The notes: generated by a model from the letters alone, not told the origin. Counted from the stretch's first letter, positions 10,246-20,974 are shown. The stretch is DNA of 64,000 bases from Undaria pinnatifida (GCA_012845835.1 JABAKD010000021.1:3126206-3190205); one strand, 5' to 3'. Numbers and translations: made by a program.

Positions 10246-11010
10246 CCACATTGTTGTTGATATTGTTGTTCTCACATGCACACGCGTAATCAAGTCCGTG
10301 GTCACAGGACAGGCTTGAGTCACTCTGGAGCTAAGGTATACCCCAGGAAAAAACACAAACAAACCAAAGGCGGTATACGCATGTACCACAGTTGACGCAA
10401 TTGATGCCTCCGCCAAAAACATATCAAAGTGAAATCGGGAGTCAGCCTACGATATACCAGGCCCCGTACTGGTGCATAGGTCTCACTACTCGCTCCTGGA
10501 AAACCTACTATACCGCTTGCCACCCAGGAAAGACTACCACGTATATATTACGCGTAGTACTTATCACTACGCATACGCACGCCAGACTCAAGTCCATTGG
10601 AAAAAAGAAAAAAATAAACGAAAAGAAAAGAAAATAAGAGAAAAGAAAGGAAAATAAGAGAAACTAATAGAGCAAAGCGAAAAAGGAAAGGAAATTAAAG
10701 AAAAGACAAGACAAAAAGAGGAAGCAAGAAAAGGAAAAGAGGAAGCAAGAAAAGGAAAAGAGAAAAAACGTCATACTAGCAGACCCTAGGAACTAACTAA
10801 TGACGGCATTGGGCTTATAAAGGGTTTCAAGTGCATCAATGGAAATGGGGGGAGAATGCAACCAGGCGAAGAAGTCAGGGCGGCGTTACGCTAACTTTTG
10901 ACGGCCATTGGAAGGCCCACAAACTTCAAGACGATGATGGCCAGACCCAGATTTCAGTCTTTTGGGCAGGACGCCCCCCCCCCCCCCCTCCCCCCCTACC
11001 CCCCCGGACC
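10246..11010 (-). other. LINE 3' untranslated region and AAC tail
   Basis: Adjacent to the coding end is a long C-run (10973-11003 on the plus strand). Farther along lies a purine-rich tract (10600-10770), then conserved blocks shared with 15660-16450, such as TAGGAACTAACTAATGACGG, TTGCCACCCAGGAAAGACTA and GTCCGTGGTCACAGGACA. A short AAC/TTG-type tail at 10246-10275 ends it. The shared end and tail define the 3' terminus of the element. Confidence 0.7.
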
Positions 11011-11012
11011 TT

Positions 11013-11554
11013 TTAAGATGCCAGCGGTGGATGGCGCTGCCGCGGCATTTGCGTGTGGCTCTGCAGCTCTGCGTCTCTCCGCTTCATGCCTTTTCCGCAT
11101 GAACAACTCGGCTCCCTCCTCCACCCGTCGAAATGATCTGCCGGCCTTCTGAGCAGCTTTCGCCACCCTCCGAACTTCATTCCAAAGACCGACGTATCCT
11201 CCTTCAGATGCACCAACCAGTCCTTCTCATGATCCCCTGAGTAGCCCTTACCTCCCCAAACATCACTCTCTGTGGCAGACGCTCCTCCCTCATACGTGCT
11301 ACGAATTCCGCAAACAATATCCTCCGTTTGCGCACTACCTCCTCCATTCTCTCGGAATCTGTCTTGGCAAGCAGGTCGGCGTACAATAGCGTGTGGTAGT
11401 CTCTCTTCCGTTTCCGCCATCCGAGGCATCGGAGGAGCATTGAATATTGAACCCGTCGTAACCTGTCATAGTTAGGCTTGTTCGGGCTCCACGTCATGCA
11501 ACGGTGGAGTAGTATCTCGATCACCTCGGCTTTCGCAACCACACCTTCAACCAT
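11013..11554 (-). pseudogene. LINE C-terminal basic domain
   Basis: One frame (11204-11554) reads RRVQYSMLLRCLGWRKRKRD, then HTLLYADLLAKTDSERMEE and KRRILFAEFVARM, the usual C-terminal block of this LINE type. It continues in a second frame (11013-11429). The same block recurs in the truncated copy at 16522-17063, giving independent support that it is part of the element. Its role in LINEs is probably RNA or DNA binding. Confidence 0.75.
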
Positions 11555-11572
11555 AAGCGCACACTTGGGCGA

Positions 11573-13035
11573 TCATAAATTTCCATCTTGTACCGCTGGA
11601 AGAATGCCCAGACCCTCTGAAGACGCCGCGTTATTTTGATGCAGAGTTCTCTGCCGGCAGGGATAGCCTCGCCGAATACACAAACTCGATTGTTTGTTTG
11701 TATACCTGGCCGGCTGAATTGATGGTGAACGACAACTTTCTCCCGCCTTTGATTTGCCGGCACTTGATCCCTGTTTTTGCCTCGGAGACTGAAGCCCTAA
11801 CGCCGAGCGCGCATTCACGATTACCGTCGTCTTCCTATTCAACCCTTCTGATGATCGCGATACGATGCCTGCATGGTCCGCGCACAGCATACCCCACAAT
11901 ATCTGCACCTCTTCCTCCTCTTTCCCCCCCCGTCCGTCGACTTTGCCCGTGCGTGAAGTGCCCTGCTTCTCGTCTTTCTCCTTCTTTCGTTGGAGCTGCA
12001 CCAACCATGTTGTCCATGATGGCTGCATCAGCGGGGAAGCGCTTCTCGGACAAAACGCAGTACCGCCTTGAAAAACATGTTGGACAGCAGTGGCGCGAGC
12101 ACGCATCCTTGCCTGAGACCTTGCCCCACGTCGAAATTATTCGAGCACTCTATATCATTCAACTGCACGCATGCTTGCATGCCGTCGTGGGATTGGCGGA
12201 TGGCGGCGAGCATTCTCGGTGGCACGCCAAAAGGAACAAGGATATCCCACAGAAGGGTTTGGTCGACGGAGTCATATGCTTTGGTTAGGTCGAAATAGCA
12301 CAAGTACAAGGGCGTGTCCTTCCGCGCCAGTTCCTGCAGTGGTCGTACTACGAACATCATGTCAACCGTCGAGCGTCGGGGTCTGAACCCACACTGTTTC
12401 TCGGGCAGAATGTTCTCGCGTTCGCACTAGTCACTCAGGCGACCCGCGATGATTTGGAGGAGTAAGTTTCTGGCGTGAGCCACGAGGTGGATACCATGAT
12501 AATTGCCACACTCTGTCCGATGTTTCGTCTCGTACAGCACCTTTATCGTTGCATCTTTCCGTTGTTGCGACACGCCACCTCCCCGCCACACAGCGACGAT
12601 GATGTCGTGCAACTTTCCGAGCGTGTGCAATTCTCCTTCGTCGGCCAAGACCTGATGCAGGAGCTTGGCCGGGAGGGCATCGGGCCCCCCTTCCTTTTGG
12701 TTTGCCAGCGCACGAATCGTCTTCTCTATTTGGTTTGTAGACGGGACATTGTCCAGTCGCCTGCACGAGGGCCACTTCTTAAGCTTGCCCACGATGTCCG
12801 GGTCAAGGGACAGCGACTTGGTGTAGAGAAATTTATGAAACCACCTGACCCACCTGTCGCGGATGAGGGCATTATCCCGCAGCAATCGACCTCCCTCGTC
12901 CTTGATGTAGTGGGTGTCAAAAGTCCTTTTCCGTTCCACATCCTTTCCCTTTAGATGTTTGTAGAAGCCAAACTGACCACCTTCTCGGATGCACCCATCG
13001 AGTTGGCTGACGTAATCTTCGAAGAACCTCTGCAC
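11573..13035 (-). pseudogene. LINE reverse transcriptase domain (broken, motif C altered)
   Basis: The fingers region (12427-13035) has [13 protein letters not shown] and [20 protein letters not shown]. The palm continues in a new frame (12028-12360) with motif A FDLTKAYDSVD and motif B GQGLRQGCVLAPLLSNMFF. Motif C appears in yet another frame near 11868-11885 as CADHAG, where LINEs normally carry a YADD-type motif, so the second catalytic aspartate is histidine. It is followed by IVSRSSEGLN and, near 11573-11760, a thumb-like VFGEA..ITRRLQRVWAFF stretch. Frameshifts separate these pieces. The enzyme would have primed cDNA synthesis on nicked target DNA; this copy cannot. Confidence 0.85.
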
Positions 13036-14215
13036 AGCTTCCGCCCGCGTGCGTGTTCAGCTGTTTGGTGGTCGCGTTCAAGGCTCGTCGTAGACCACGA
13101 TCATCTGGAACGGAACGCACCCGTGTCTTCGCGTCTTTCCTATCCTGCCATCGTGCAGTCAACTCCGCTTTCGTCTCCTCGGTCGCACTCCAGCCCCTCG
13201 GTACTTGTTTGCGCCGAATACGGGGCGCTATGCCGGCCGCATTCGACAGTAGCGCTTCGTTTAGTGCTGAGATCATGTCATCAACGCATCCGGCATTAGT
13301 ACCGAGAATCGGGGATGCAAGCGTGGCTACTATCGCTTCTTGAAAGTTCAATCGGAGATGCGAGTCCGCCATGAGTCTTGGTAGATCAATAGCTCGCCGG
13401 TTCTTGATGACTATGTTTGGCCGATTTGGAGCGATGCGGCCCAAAAGGCGAATATTTCCGAATACGAGGTTATGGTCCGACTCAGCGTTCTCCCTGGGTG
13501 GGGTCCGCATTGTGACATTACGTACCAATCGTCTATCCATTTGCCGTGTAAGTATGTGGTCAAGCCTGCACTGGGCCTTTACTCGGTTAGGACGCTGACA
13601 CGTGTACGATATACCACGAGCAGGTGTAGCGTAGTACGTGTTGAGGAGAGCGAGGTTGTTATCAGTTACGTACATCAACAGTCGCTCTCCGTTGTCGTTC
13701 GGTTCGTCACGTCGTATGCACCCAGCACCTTGCTGTCGGTCCACACGATCTCTCTCATGTACAAGAATTTACGTCCCTCAGGACAAGGAGGTGGTCCCTA
13801 CTGGGTACCCCCTTGATCACTTCGCCCAAAAGCAACATTTTTCCTGGTGCTCTTGTGGAGAATGGGAGCATAGCGTACAATAAACGACACACCGTTCGAT
13901 TTATCTTTGAGTGGGATGTGAACCTTTATCAATCCAAGACTGAATCACCCAACCACGACGTCCCCCGTATCCATCCCTGCCACGATACTCTCTAACAGCT
14001 AAGCCCACCCCGTGGTTCTCCTTCTCGTGCGTTCCGCAGTCTACTCCCGCGCAAAACACAACATACCCCGCCGCCGTAAAAGCACTTTGTTCATGACGCC
14101 TCACCTTCTGCAGTCCTATGACATCACAACCTTCGTACTCGTAAGTCTTCAGTATCACCTTGGCGTGGACTATACCGTTTGGCTCCTTGAAAGCAAGTGT
14201 GCCACCGTTATACGT
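12917..14215 (-). pseudogene. LINE AP-type endonuclease domain (broken)
   Basis: This part would nick the target DNA. The N-terminal piece (13901-14215) reads GTYNGGTLAF, then CDVIGLQKVRR and NHGVGLAVRE, typical of exonuclease-endonuclease-phosphatase folds; the family usually has a catalytic E in LQEVRR, which is K here. The C-terminal piece (12917-13744) has NNLALLNTYY, then SYTCQRP, RLDHILTRQ and AESDHNLVFG; the SDHN block is the conserved catalytic C-terminal motif. The two pieces are in different frames with about 150 bases between them, so at least one frameshift separates them. Downstream of SDHN comes the linker that precedes the reverse transcriptase. Confidence 0.8.
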
Positions 14216-14492
14216 ACCCCCGACTGTTGGTTATATAGAACTACCCACTGTACCACACAGTGCCGTGACTACGTGGGCCAGTGGGTAGTTCAAAATAACC
14301 AAAAAAAGATATGTTCGGGAGTCCGCCGATTGACTTTCACAAACTTCGTAACAGGGATCTCCGGGGCTCTCTCCCCTCGCCACGCACTACCGTAGTACTC
14401 AGGGGCAAACTATCATAACCATTCACGTCTCCAGCGCGCACGCTCGCAAACAGGTTAATTCCTTTTTGCTTTTCCCGAAAAAAAGCGGAAAT

Positions 14493-14570
14493 GAGAAGTC
14501 GGTGGGATTCGAACCCATGACATGTCTTTCGTTGGTTATATTGAACTACCCACTGAACTACGCAGTGACG
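14493..14570 (-). repeat. tRNA-like module with A and B boxes
   Basis: On the minus strand the A box TAGTTCAGTGGG (14549-14560) and a perfect-looking B box GGGTTCGAATCCC (14504-14516) are spaced as in a tRNA gene. The T-arm pairs well, but the flanks do not form an acceptor stem, so I read it as a tRNA-derived SINE head and not a working tRNA gene. Confidence 0.6.
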
Positions 14571-14689
14571 TGACTACGTGGGCCAGTGGGTAGTTCTATG
14601 TTACCAACAAAACATAGGTTTGCGAGTCCGCCAAATGACTCTCACCGACTTTGTAACAGGGGTCTCCGGGGCTCTCTCCCCTAGTCACA

Positions 14690-14775
14690 TGACTACGTAG
14701 TTCAGTGGGTAGTTCTATATAACCAACAAAACATATCATATGTATATGTCATCGGTTTGAATCCCACCGACTTCA
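14690..14775 (+). repeat. Second tRNA-like module, opposite orientation
   Basis: The A box TAGTTCAGTGGG at 14698-14709 and the slightly altered B box GGTTTGAATCCC at 14754-14765 mirror the module at 14493-14570. No acceptor stem is found. Confidence 0.55.
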
Positions 14776-15055
14776 TATTTCCGCTTTTTTCCGGGAAAAG
14801 CAAAGAGTAAGTAACCTATTTGCGAGCGCGCGCGCTAGAAACGTGAATGGTTATGATAATTTACCCCTGAGTACTACGGTAGTGCGTGGCGAGGTGAGAG
14901 AGCTCCGGAGATCCCTGTCACGAAGTCAGTGAGAGTCAATTTGGCGGACTTCCAAACATATCTTTTGTTGGTTGTATATATATTACCCACTAAGTTACTT
15001 ACCGAAGTCACGTGACTACGTGGGCCAGTGGGTAGTTCTATGTATCCAACACAGA

Positions 15056-15590
15056 CGAGTTCCCTTGCTCTCGACCTAGCCCCTGCATCTGTGTGTAATT
15101 TCTGAACAACCTTTCGAAACCTTTTACGTCTCCTCCCCTTCCTCCCAGCGTCCGATTTTCTCCCTTGCACCCTGCGTTTTCCCAAACAGAGTATTTCCCC
15201 CTCTCCGCCTCCCTTCGCCCAGCCCGATTCTAGCCTAAGTGCCAACGTGAAAGTGGCAGCAGTCCCGACACGCCACGCCCACCTCCTTCCCGACTTTGGT
15301 GCGTACTCACGTGGATTCGATCCTCGTTTCTCTGTTCGACACGAGGCCCACGCTTTCCGCGGCGGTGACGCGACACTGCGTCCGCAGGCAAGGCTGCTGC
15401 GTTAACAAAACTCGCGAGTAACTTTTTTGCCATGTCCCTGGCTTTCACAGCCGGCCCGGCCAAACACGAGCGCTAGTTCAGCGCACGAGTATGTTCGACC
15501 CCACACATCATCGAAGGGGGCATGTCACGTCTTGGGAAAGCCTCAGGCCCGATCACCAACCCGGCCGGGGAGCAGCCGAGGGGAGGACAC
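15056..15590. other. No supportable gene
   Basis: GC-rich sequence with overlapping open frames on the minus strand (14874-15245 and 15230-15463), rich in Arg, Gly and Lys and without recognised domains. It lies between the tRNA-like cluster and the 3' end of the second LINE copy. Confidence 0.35.
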
Positions 15591-15591
15591 G

Positions 15592-15645
<54 letters not shown>

Positions 15646-15652
15646 TTGATGT
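15591..15652 (+). repeat. (GTT)n microsatellite, the LINE tail
   Basis: A near-perfect GTT array with a few GCT interruptions. It sits exactly where the LINE 3' end falls and a short AAC-type tail closes the other copy, so it is probably an expanded element tail and not an independent microsatellite. Confidence 0.75.
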
Positions 15653-16521
15653 CACATTGACTCGCAAAATCAAGTCCGTGGTCACAGGACAAGCTCCAGT
15701 CAATCTAGAGCTGAAGAATACCCAGCGAAAAAACACAAACCAACCGTAGGTGGTACACGCATATATCACAGCTGACGCAATGCCTCCGCCGACATTCTTC
15801 TGCAAGAAACATGTACAAAGTGAACTCGGGAGTCAGCCTACGATGTGCCAGGTCAATACTGGTGCATAGGTCTCAGTAGTCGCGTCTGGAAAAACCAACT
15901 ATACCGCTTGCCACCCAGGAAAGACTACCACGTATATATTGCACGTAGTACCTATCACTACTCATACGCACGTCAGACGCAAGTCTGCTGGAAAAAGGAA
16001 ATATAAAAGGGAAAGAAAATAAGAGAAAGGGATGGAAAGGAAATAATAGGAAAAGTAAAAGGAAAGATATATAGAGCGAAAAAGGAAAACGCTGGTGCAT
16101 AGGTCTTACTACACGCGCCTGAAAAAACCGACTACTGCTGTACATCGCTTGCCACCCAGGGAATACTACCACGTATATATTACACGGAGTACCTATCACT
16201 ACGCATACGCACGTCAATCGCAAGTCAATTGGATAAAGGAAACTAACAAAAGAAAAAAACAGAAGGGGAAAGAAAAAAATATAAGAAAGCGAAAACGGAA
16301 AGAAAAGAAAAGACAAGAAAAGACAAGACAAGAAGACGAAGCAAGGAAAGGAAAAAAGGAAAACACGTCATTCTAGCAGATCCTAGGAACTAACTAATGA
16401 CGGCATTGGGCTCATAAGGGGTATCAAGTGCATTAATGGCACCGGGGAGCGAACTCAACAAGGCGAAGAAGTCAGGGCGGCCTTACGCTGACTTGTGACG
16501 GCCATTGGAAGGCCACAAACG

Positions 16522-17063
16522 TCAGGACGGTGATGGCCGGACAAATGCTTCAATTCTCTTTTGGCAGGACGCCCTCCCTCCTCCCCCCAATCCTCCTTTC
16601 TCCGCGCCCCTCCCCTTGCCTCTTCGCCCCGGCCGTTTTAAGATGCCAGCGGTGGATGGCGCTGACGCGGCCTTTGCGTGTCGCTCTGCAGCTCTGCGTC
16701 GCTCCGCCTCATGCATTATCCGCATGAACAACTCGGCTCCCTCTACCCGTCGAAACGATTTGCCCGCCTTCTGAGCAGCCTTTCGCCATCTATCTAGCTT
16801 CATTCCAAAGACCGACATATCCTCCTTCGAATGCACCAACAAGTGCTTCTCTTTCTCCCCTGAGTAGCCCTTACCGCCAAAAAGCGCCCCAAATATTACC
16901 CTCTGTGGTCTTCGCCCGTACGTGCTACGAATCCCGCAAACAATATCCTCCGTTTGGGCGCTATCGCCTCTATGCTCTCGGACGCTGTCTTGGCAAGCGG
17001 GTCGGCGCACGATAGCGTGTGGTCGTCGCGCTTCCGTCTCCGCCATCCGAGGCATCGGTCGAG
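16522..17063 (-). pseudogene. Truncated LINE C-terminal domain
   Basis: One frame begins MPRMAETEARRPHAIVRR and matches the equivalent frame at 11013-11429 along most of its length (VFGMKLDRWRK against VFGMKFGGWRK). Another frame carries the RCLGWRRRKRDDHTLSCAD block. All upstream endonuclease and reverse transcriptase sequence is absent. Confidence 0.7.
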
Positions 17064-17696
17064 GTTGGAGTGGTGTACCAGGTACGAGCTATCAATAGGA
17101 TAGACAGCCAATACACCAATCAATATCGTGATCTTCTTGTACGACCAACATCAATAGTCATGTTTTTGGCAGTAACCATCTTTCCTCAACTCTTTGGAAC
17201 TGAGGGAAAATGGTTGATTGAAATTGAATCAAAATGCCATCTCATACCATATATGACAGAAAGCTCCGCTATCACAGGTGAGCGCTATCATTTGCTCGGC
17301 AAACATCACCAGCAATCGCTCATCCCTCCAAAACGTCCAGGAAAACTCTAATTTTTTGGAATATTTGAGCTTGGTCAGCAGAGAGCAAGCACAAGTAGTA
17401 GCCGGAGAGGGGGGTGGGAAGTGCAGGGTGACCGGCACAAGCATTTTACCTTACACAGCTACCCAGCCTTCTGTCCTATTATAGCTACCATTCCCCACTA
17501 AAAGAAAAATATTCATCGCAAAGGAAACCAAGACCATGCTATAATGCTACGTCAGAAAACATCGCGGCCGTAATGTTCGCAGTATATCGTCTCGACTTAC
17601 TAACAACAAAAATAGAGTACCGTGCTGTATTGCTTCTGAAAATGAGGACAAATCGCAGTCGGGAAAGAAATACATTCTACATGAACGCTCTGTTAT

Positions 17697-18815
17697 CTAA
17701 TCCGATCCGAAAGACGGGAACGGTTTCCCGGCTGGGTGTCCGTGCCTTGGCGCGTACTCCACCGCGACCAGCATCCTCGTGCCGACCCCAGCTCTGGCCC
17801 AGACCTCAATGGGCTCAGCATCCGAGGTTCCCACGGAGCACGAGAGGTGCGACTCGTAGTTCAGTCTCACAACCAAACCGTCGCGCCATCCCTTGTCCCC
17901 CCGAAGCGTCTCCCTGCTGACGCAATAAATGTCCTCGAATTCAGCGGGGGCTGGCGGCGGCCAAGTCTGTTGTGCCGGTTCGGGCGACTGCAGAGCAGCA
18001 TCAGCTACTTCTGCTGATCCTGCTGCTGCTGCTACTGCTGCGTTGGCGACGGCCATTGCCCCTCCTGCGTTTCCTGCTTAGCTGCTCCCGTCTAAAACTT
18101 CACCATCATTCCTTGTCCCCTGTCAAAGGCTATTCTTTTTTCCATTCCAACAACCACACTTGCGTCTATGATCACCTCATATTTTTCAATTTCGTTAACC
18201 AATCTCTCAGCCACAACCACCCCTCTCACTCATCTTCGACAAATTCCTCCGGTGGCGACAGTTGGAGCGGCTGCGCTGCCGGTGAGTGCTGCGACGGTAG
18301 CGGCTCGTGCGGTTGTGATGGTATTTCTGGCTCTGCCGTTTCTGCATCCTCTTCCATTTTTCAGACCCGGGTTGGCTTGCGCAAATTTCCTCGGACAGCG
18401 TTTCTCCAAAGACCACGCTATTAGTATGGAATCCATTATTTTGAATAGCTCTTGCTGCTGCACTTTGATTCCTTACCTACGTTGCCATTTCAAGTGGCCA
18501 ACTATCTCTTGGAGAACTCCCTCTAGGAAGTGTTGAGTCGTCGGGAATGCAGCGCTCCCTTTTGTCGCCTGTCCATCCATGACTGCTCTCTCGACAGAGG
18601 ATTGTCTTGGCAAGATGCTGTGCTTGCTATGCAGCATACAGAGCCATGCGTTTGTCAGCCAGTAGCTGGGTCTCGACCTTGTGGTCCTCGGAGACTGAGT
18701 AGCCTTCCCAGCAAATTGATTCCCCTCCATCTCGACAGTAGCCGTCGCAAAACTCGTTGCAGTCGACAATCATCCTCGTCTCCATCTCCTCAGGGTACCC
18801 TATATCCAAAGGCAT
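17697..18815 (-). pseudogene. Unknown gene, left palindrome copy (broken)
   Basis: The gene reads outward from the palindrome centre. The N-terminal frame (18627-18815) begins MPLDIGYPEEMETRMIVDC and contains SICWEGYSVSEDH and ETQLLADKRMALYAA, then hits a TAG where the right copy has TAC. After further frame changes it ends in a well-conserved C-terminal block (17697-17940): EFEDIYCVSRETLRGDKGW, then DGLVVRLNYESHLSCSVG and VWARAGVGTR. The middle region is acidic, Pro/Ala-rich and repetitive. I recognise no family. The conserved C-terminal block in both copies suggests it once encoded a protein; function unknown. Confidence 0.6.
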
Positions 18816-18860
18816 AGGTTGTCTTGTCGTATGCTAGCACGATCGTACGACAAGACAACT

Positions 18861-19966
18861 GATGCCATTGGACGTAGGGTGCTCCGAGGAGCTCGAGACG
18901 AGGATGACGGTCGACTGCAACGAGTATTGCGGCGGCTACAGTCGAGTCAATTTGCTGGGAAGGCTACTCAGTCTCCGGGGACCACGAGGTCGAGACCCAG
19001 CTTTTAGTTGACAAGCGCATGGCTTTGCATGCTGCATACCAAGTACAGGATCTTGCCAAGACAACCCTCCGTCGAGAGAGCAGTCAGGGATAGACAGACG
19101 CCAAAGGGGGCGCTGCATTCCCGACCACTCAATAATTTCTGGAGGGAATTCTCCTAGAGAAAATAGGCGAGTTGAAATGCCAACAAAGAAAGGCAAGAAA
19201 TCCAAGTGCAGAATCAAGAGCTAATTAAAAAAATGGCTTCAACACAAATAGCGTGGTCCTTGGAGAAAAAGCGATCGGAGGAAATTAGCGCAAACCAGCC
19301 GGAGCCGGGAAAATTGGACGAGGACGAAGAAGAGGCAGAGCCAGAAACACCACCGCTATCGCCCGAGCCGCTACCATCGCAGCAGTCGCCAGCAGCGTAG
19401 CCGCTCCCACTGTCGCCACCGGAGGAATTTAACGAAGATGAGCATGAGGGAGTGGTTGTGGCTGAGAGATTGGTTAACGAAAGTGGAAAATATGAGGTGA
19501 TCGGAGACGCAAGTGTGGTGGTTGGAATGGAAAAAGCGATGACCCCTGACAGAGGAAAAGGGACGATGGTGGAGTTCAAGACGAGAGCTGCTAGAAACAG
19601 GAAGAGCATGAGGAGCAACGGCCGCCGCTAACGCAGCAGCAACAGCAGCTGCTACTGCTGCAGCTGCAGCTGCAGTCGCCGGAACCTGGACCGCCTGCTT
19701 GGCGGCCGCGAGCCGCCCCCGAATTTGAGAACGTTTATTGCGTTGGCAGGGAGAGGCTTCGGGGGGACAAGGGATGGCGCGACGGTTTGGTTGTGAGACT
19801 GAACTACGAGTCGCACCTGTCGTGCTCCGTGGGAGAGACGAATGCTGAGCCCTTTAAGGTCTGGGCCAGAGCTGGGGTCGGCACGAGGTGTCCGGTTGCG
19901 ATGGAGCACGATCGAAGGCACGGACGCCCAGCCGGGGAATCGTTCCCGCCTTTCGGACCGGATTAG
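18861..19966 (+). pseudogene. Unknown gene, right palindrome copy (broken differently)
   Basis: The divergent partner of the left copy. It starts MPLDVGCSEELETRMTVDC at 18861. A small deletion shifts the frame near 18945, after which SICWEGYSVSGDHEVETQLL continues in another frame and passes the position of the left copy's stop, then ends at its own stop near 19090. An acidic segment (19206-19400; DEDEEEAEPETPP) follows, and the C-terminal block ends at a TAG at 19964-19966 (EFENVYCVGRERLRGDKGW, DGLVVRLNYESHLSCSVG). Different lesions in the two arms imply that both descend from an intact gene. No family is recognised. Confidence 0.6.
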
Positions 19967-20633
19967 GTAACAGAGCGTTCATGTAGAATTTCTTTCATTC
20001 CCGACTGCGATTCGTTTTCATTTTTGGTAGCAATACAGCAAGGTGCTCTCTTATCGCGGTTGATGTAATCGAGACGATACACTGCTAAAGTTTCGGCAGC
20101 GATGTTTTCTGACGTAGCATCATAGCACGGGCTTGTTTTTCTTTGTGATGCGGTGAATACCTTGCTGTAAGTGTGAGACGGTAGCTATAGTTCGGCAGAG
20201 GGCTGTTTAGCTTTGTAGGGTAAATGCTTGTGCCGGTCACCCTGCACTCCTCCCCCCATCTCCGGCCACTACTTGTGCTTGCTCTCCGCTGATCAAGCTC
20301 AAATATTCCAAAATGCTGGGGTTTTCTGGAGTTTTTGGAGGGATGAGCGATTGTTAGTGATGTTTGCCGAGCAAATGATAGCGCTCACCTGTGTGTAGCC
20401 GAACTTCCTGCCGTACATGGTACGAGATGGCTCCTTGATTATATTTCAATCAACCATTTTCCCTCAGTTCCAAAGAGTCAAGGAAAGATCGTTACTACCG
20501 AAAACATTACTTTTTATTTCGGTCGTACGAAAAGATCACGGTATTGACTGGTATGATAGATAGCCTTTTATGTTACCTGGTGGTTTGAATATATATGTTA
20601 TTGATAGATCAGGAAAAGGTAACATGTTTTGTT

Positions 20634-20925
20634 TTTTGCACACTTCTACTTTCCAGCTCCTGGACAGGCCGTGGTCACAGGTATCGTCCGTTCTCCCCCC
20701 CGGTTCTGGCCTTCCAATTTTGTGGCGCACAAGGTTCAGCAATCCCACTGCTCGTCGATTTTCTACCGAGTGTTATATCACGCTCTCGCGCGTTCCGCAA
20801 GTTAATTTGTGCACAAGTAAAAAGTGCCCACCAATTTTTACGAGTATGCACTCGGGGGGGCTCGACATCACGAAACTGACCTATACCAGGCTTAAGGATA
20901 GCCTGATACGCCATCGGGGCCAACG
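20634..20925 (-). mobile_element. tRNA-derived SINE, copy 1
   Basis: On the minus strand it begins with a tRNA-like head holding the A box TGGCGTATCAGG (20902-20913) and a degenerate B box near 20860. A body shared with 22034-22330 and 32558-32859 follows (ACGAGCAGTGGGATTGC, GACCACGGCCTGTCCAGGAG), and it finishes in an A-rich tail. Confidence 0.7.
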
Positions 20926-20974
20926 ATCATATATATATAGCACCACGCGTATAGCAAGCTCCTACATATATGAT

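Larger units (their letters stand above)
10246..14215 (-). mobile_element. Non-LTR retrotransposon (LINE), near full length, inactivated
   Basis: Read on the minus strand the element runs from an endonuclease beginning GTYNGGTLAF near 14215, through a reverse transcriptase, to a basic C-terminal domain ending near 11010. A long 3' untranslated part follows and a short AAC-rich tail closes it near 10246-10275. At least four frame changes, internal stops and an altered catalytic motif show it is dead. Its 3' 1.2 kb is repeated at 15591-17063. A single-ORF endonuclease/reverse transcriptase plan with a short tandem-repeat tail recalls RTE-like elements, but that assignment is inference. The 5' edge abuts the tRNA-like cluster that begins at 14221. 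Confidence 0.85.
14221..15055. repeat. Cluster of tRNA-like repeat units in tandem and inverted order
   Basis: A unit of about 310 bp (14264-14575) is followed by a partial unit (14545-14696) and then by an inverted copy (14690-15050). Shared blocks include GGCCAGTGGGTAGTTC, ATCTCCGGGGCTCTCTCCCC, GCACTACCGTAGTACTCAGG and AAAAAGCGGAAATGAGAAGTC with their reverse complements. Each unit ends in sequence containing a Pol III A-box motif (TAGTTCAGTGGG), and two ends also carry a B box. The inverted copies could form a long hairpin. Confidence 0.7.
15591..17063 (-). mobile_element. 5'-truncated second LINE copy
   Basis: The region aligns with 10246-11480: C-terminal coding block (16522-17063), C-rich stretch, purine tract, the TAGGAACTAACTAATGACGG block and the GTCCGTGGTCACAGGACA block, finishing in a (GTT/AAC)n tail. 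It starts abruptly near 17063, inside the RCLGWR block, as expected of LINE 5' truncation. Part of the 3' region is duplicated in tandem: 15840-16010 resembles 16080-16250, both with GCTTGCCACCCAGG and CACGTATATATT. Confidence 0.8.
17090..20565. repeat. 3.5 kb palindrome with two ~1.7 kb arms
   Basis: The arms are 17090-18830 and 18847-20565, with only about 16 bp between them at the centre, where GTTGTCTTGTCGTA meets TACGACAAGACAAC. The arms align throughout: outer edge (GATCACGATATTGATTGG against GATCACGGTATTGACTGG), CAAATGATAGCGCTCACCTG, TGCTTGTGCCGGTCACCCTG, and the coding block described separately. The arms differ by many substitutions and small indels, so this is an old inverted duplication or a foldback-type element, not an assembly artefact of identical arms. 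Confidence 0.85.

Noticed and set aside
11698-12954. Plus-strand frames of 159-196 codons
   Set aside because: They are antisense shadows of the LINE reverse transcriptase, whose motifs are clear on the minus strand.
14493-14570. Functional tRNA gene
   Set aside because: A and B boxes are present but no acceptor stem forms and the unit is repeated as part of a longer element, so a SINE head fits better.
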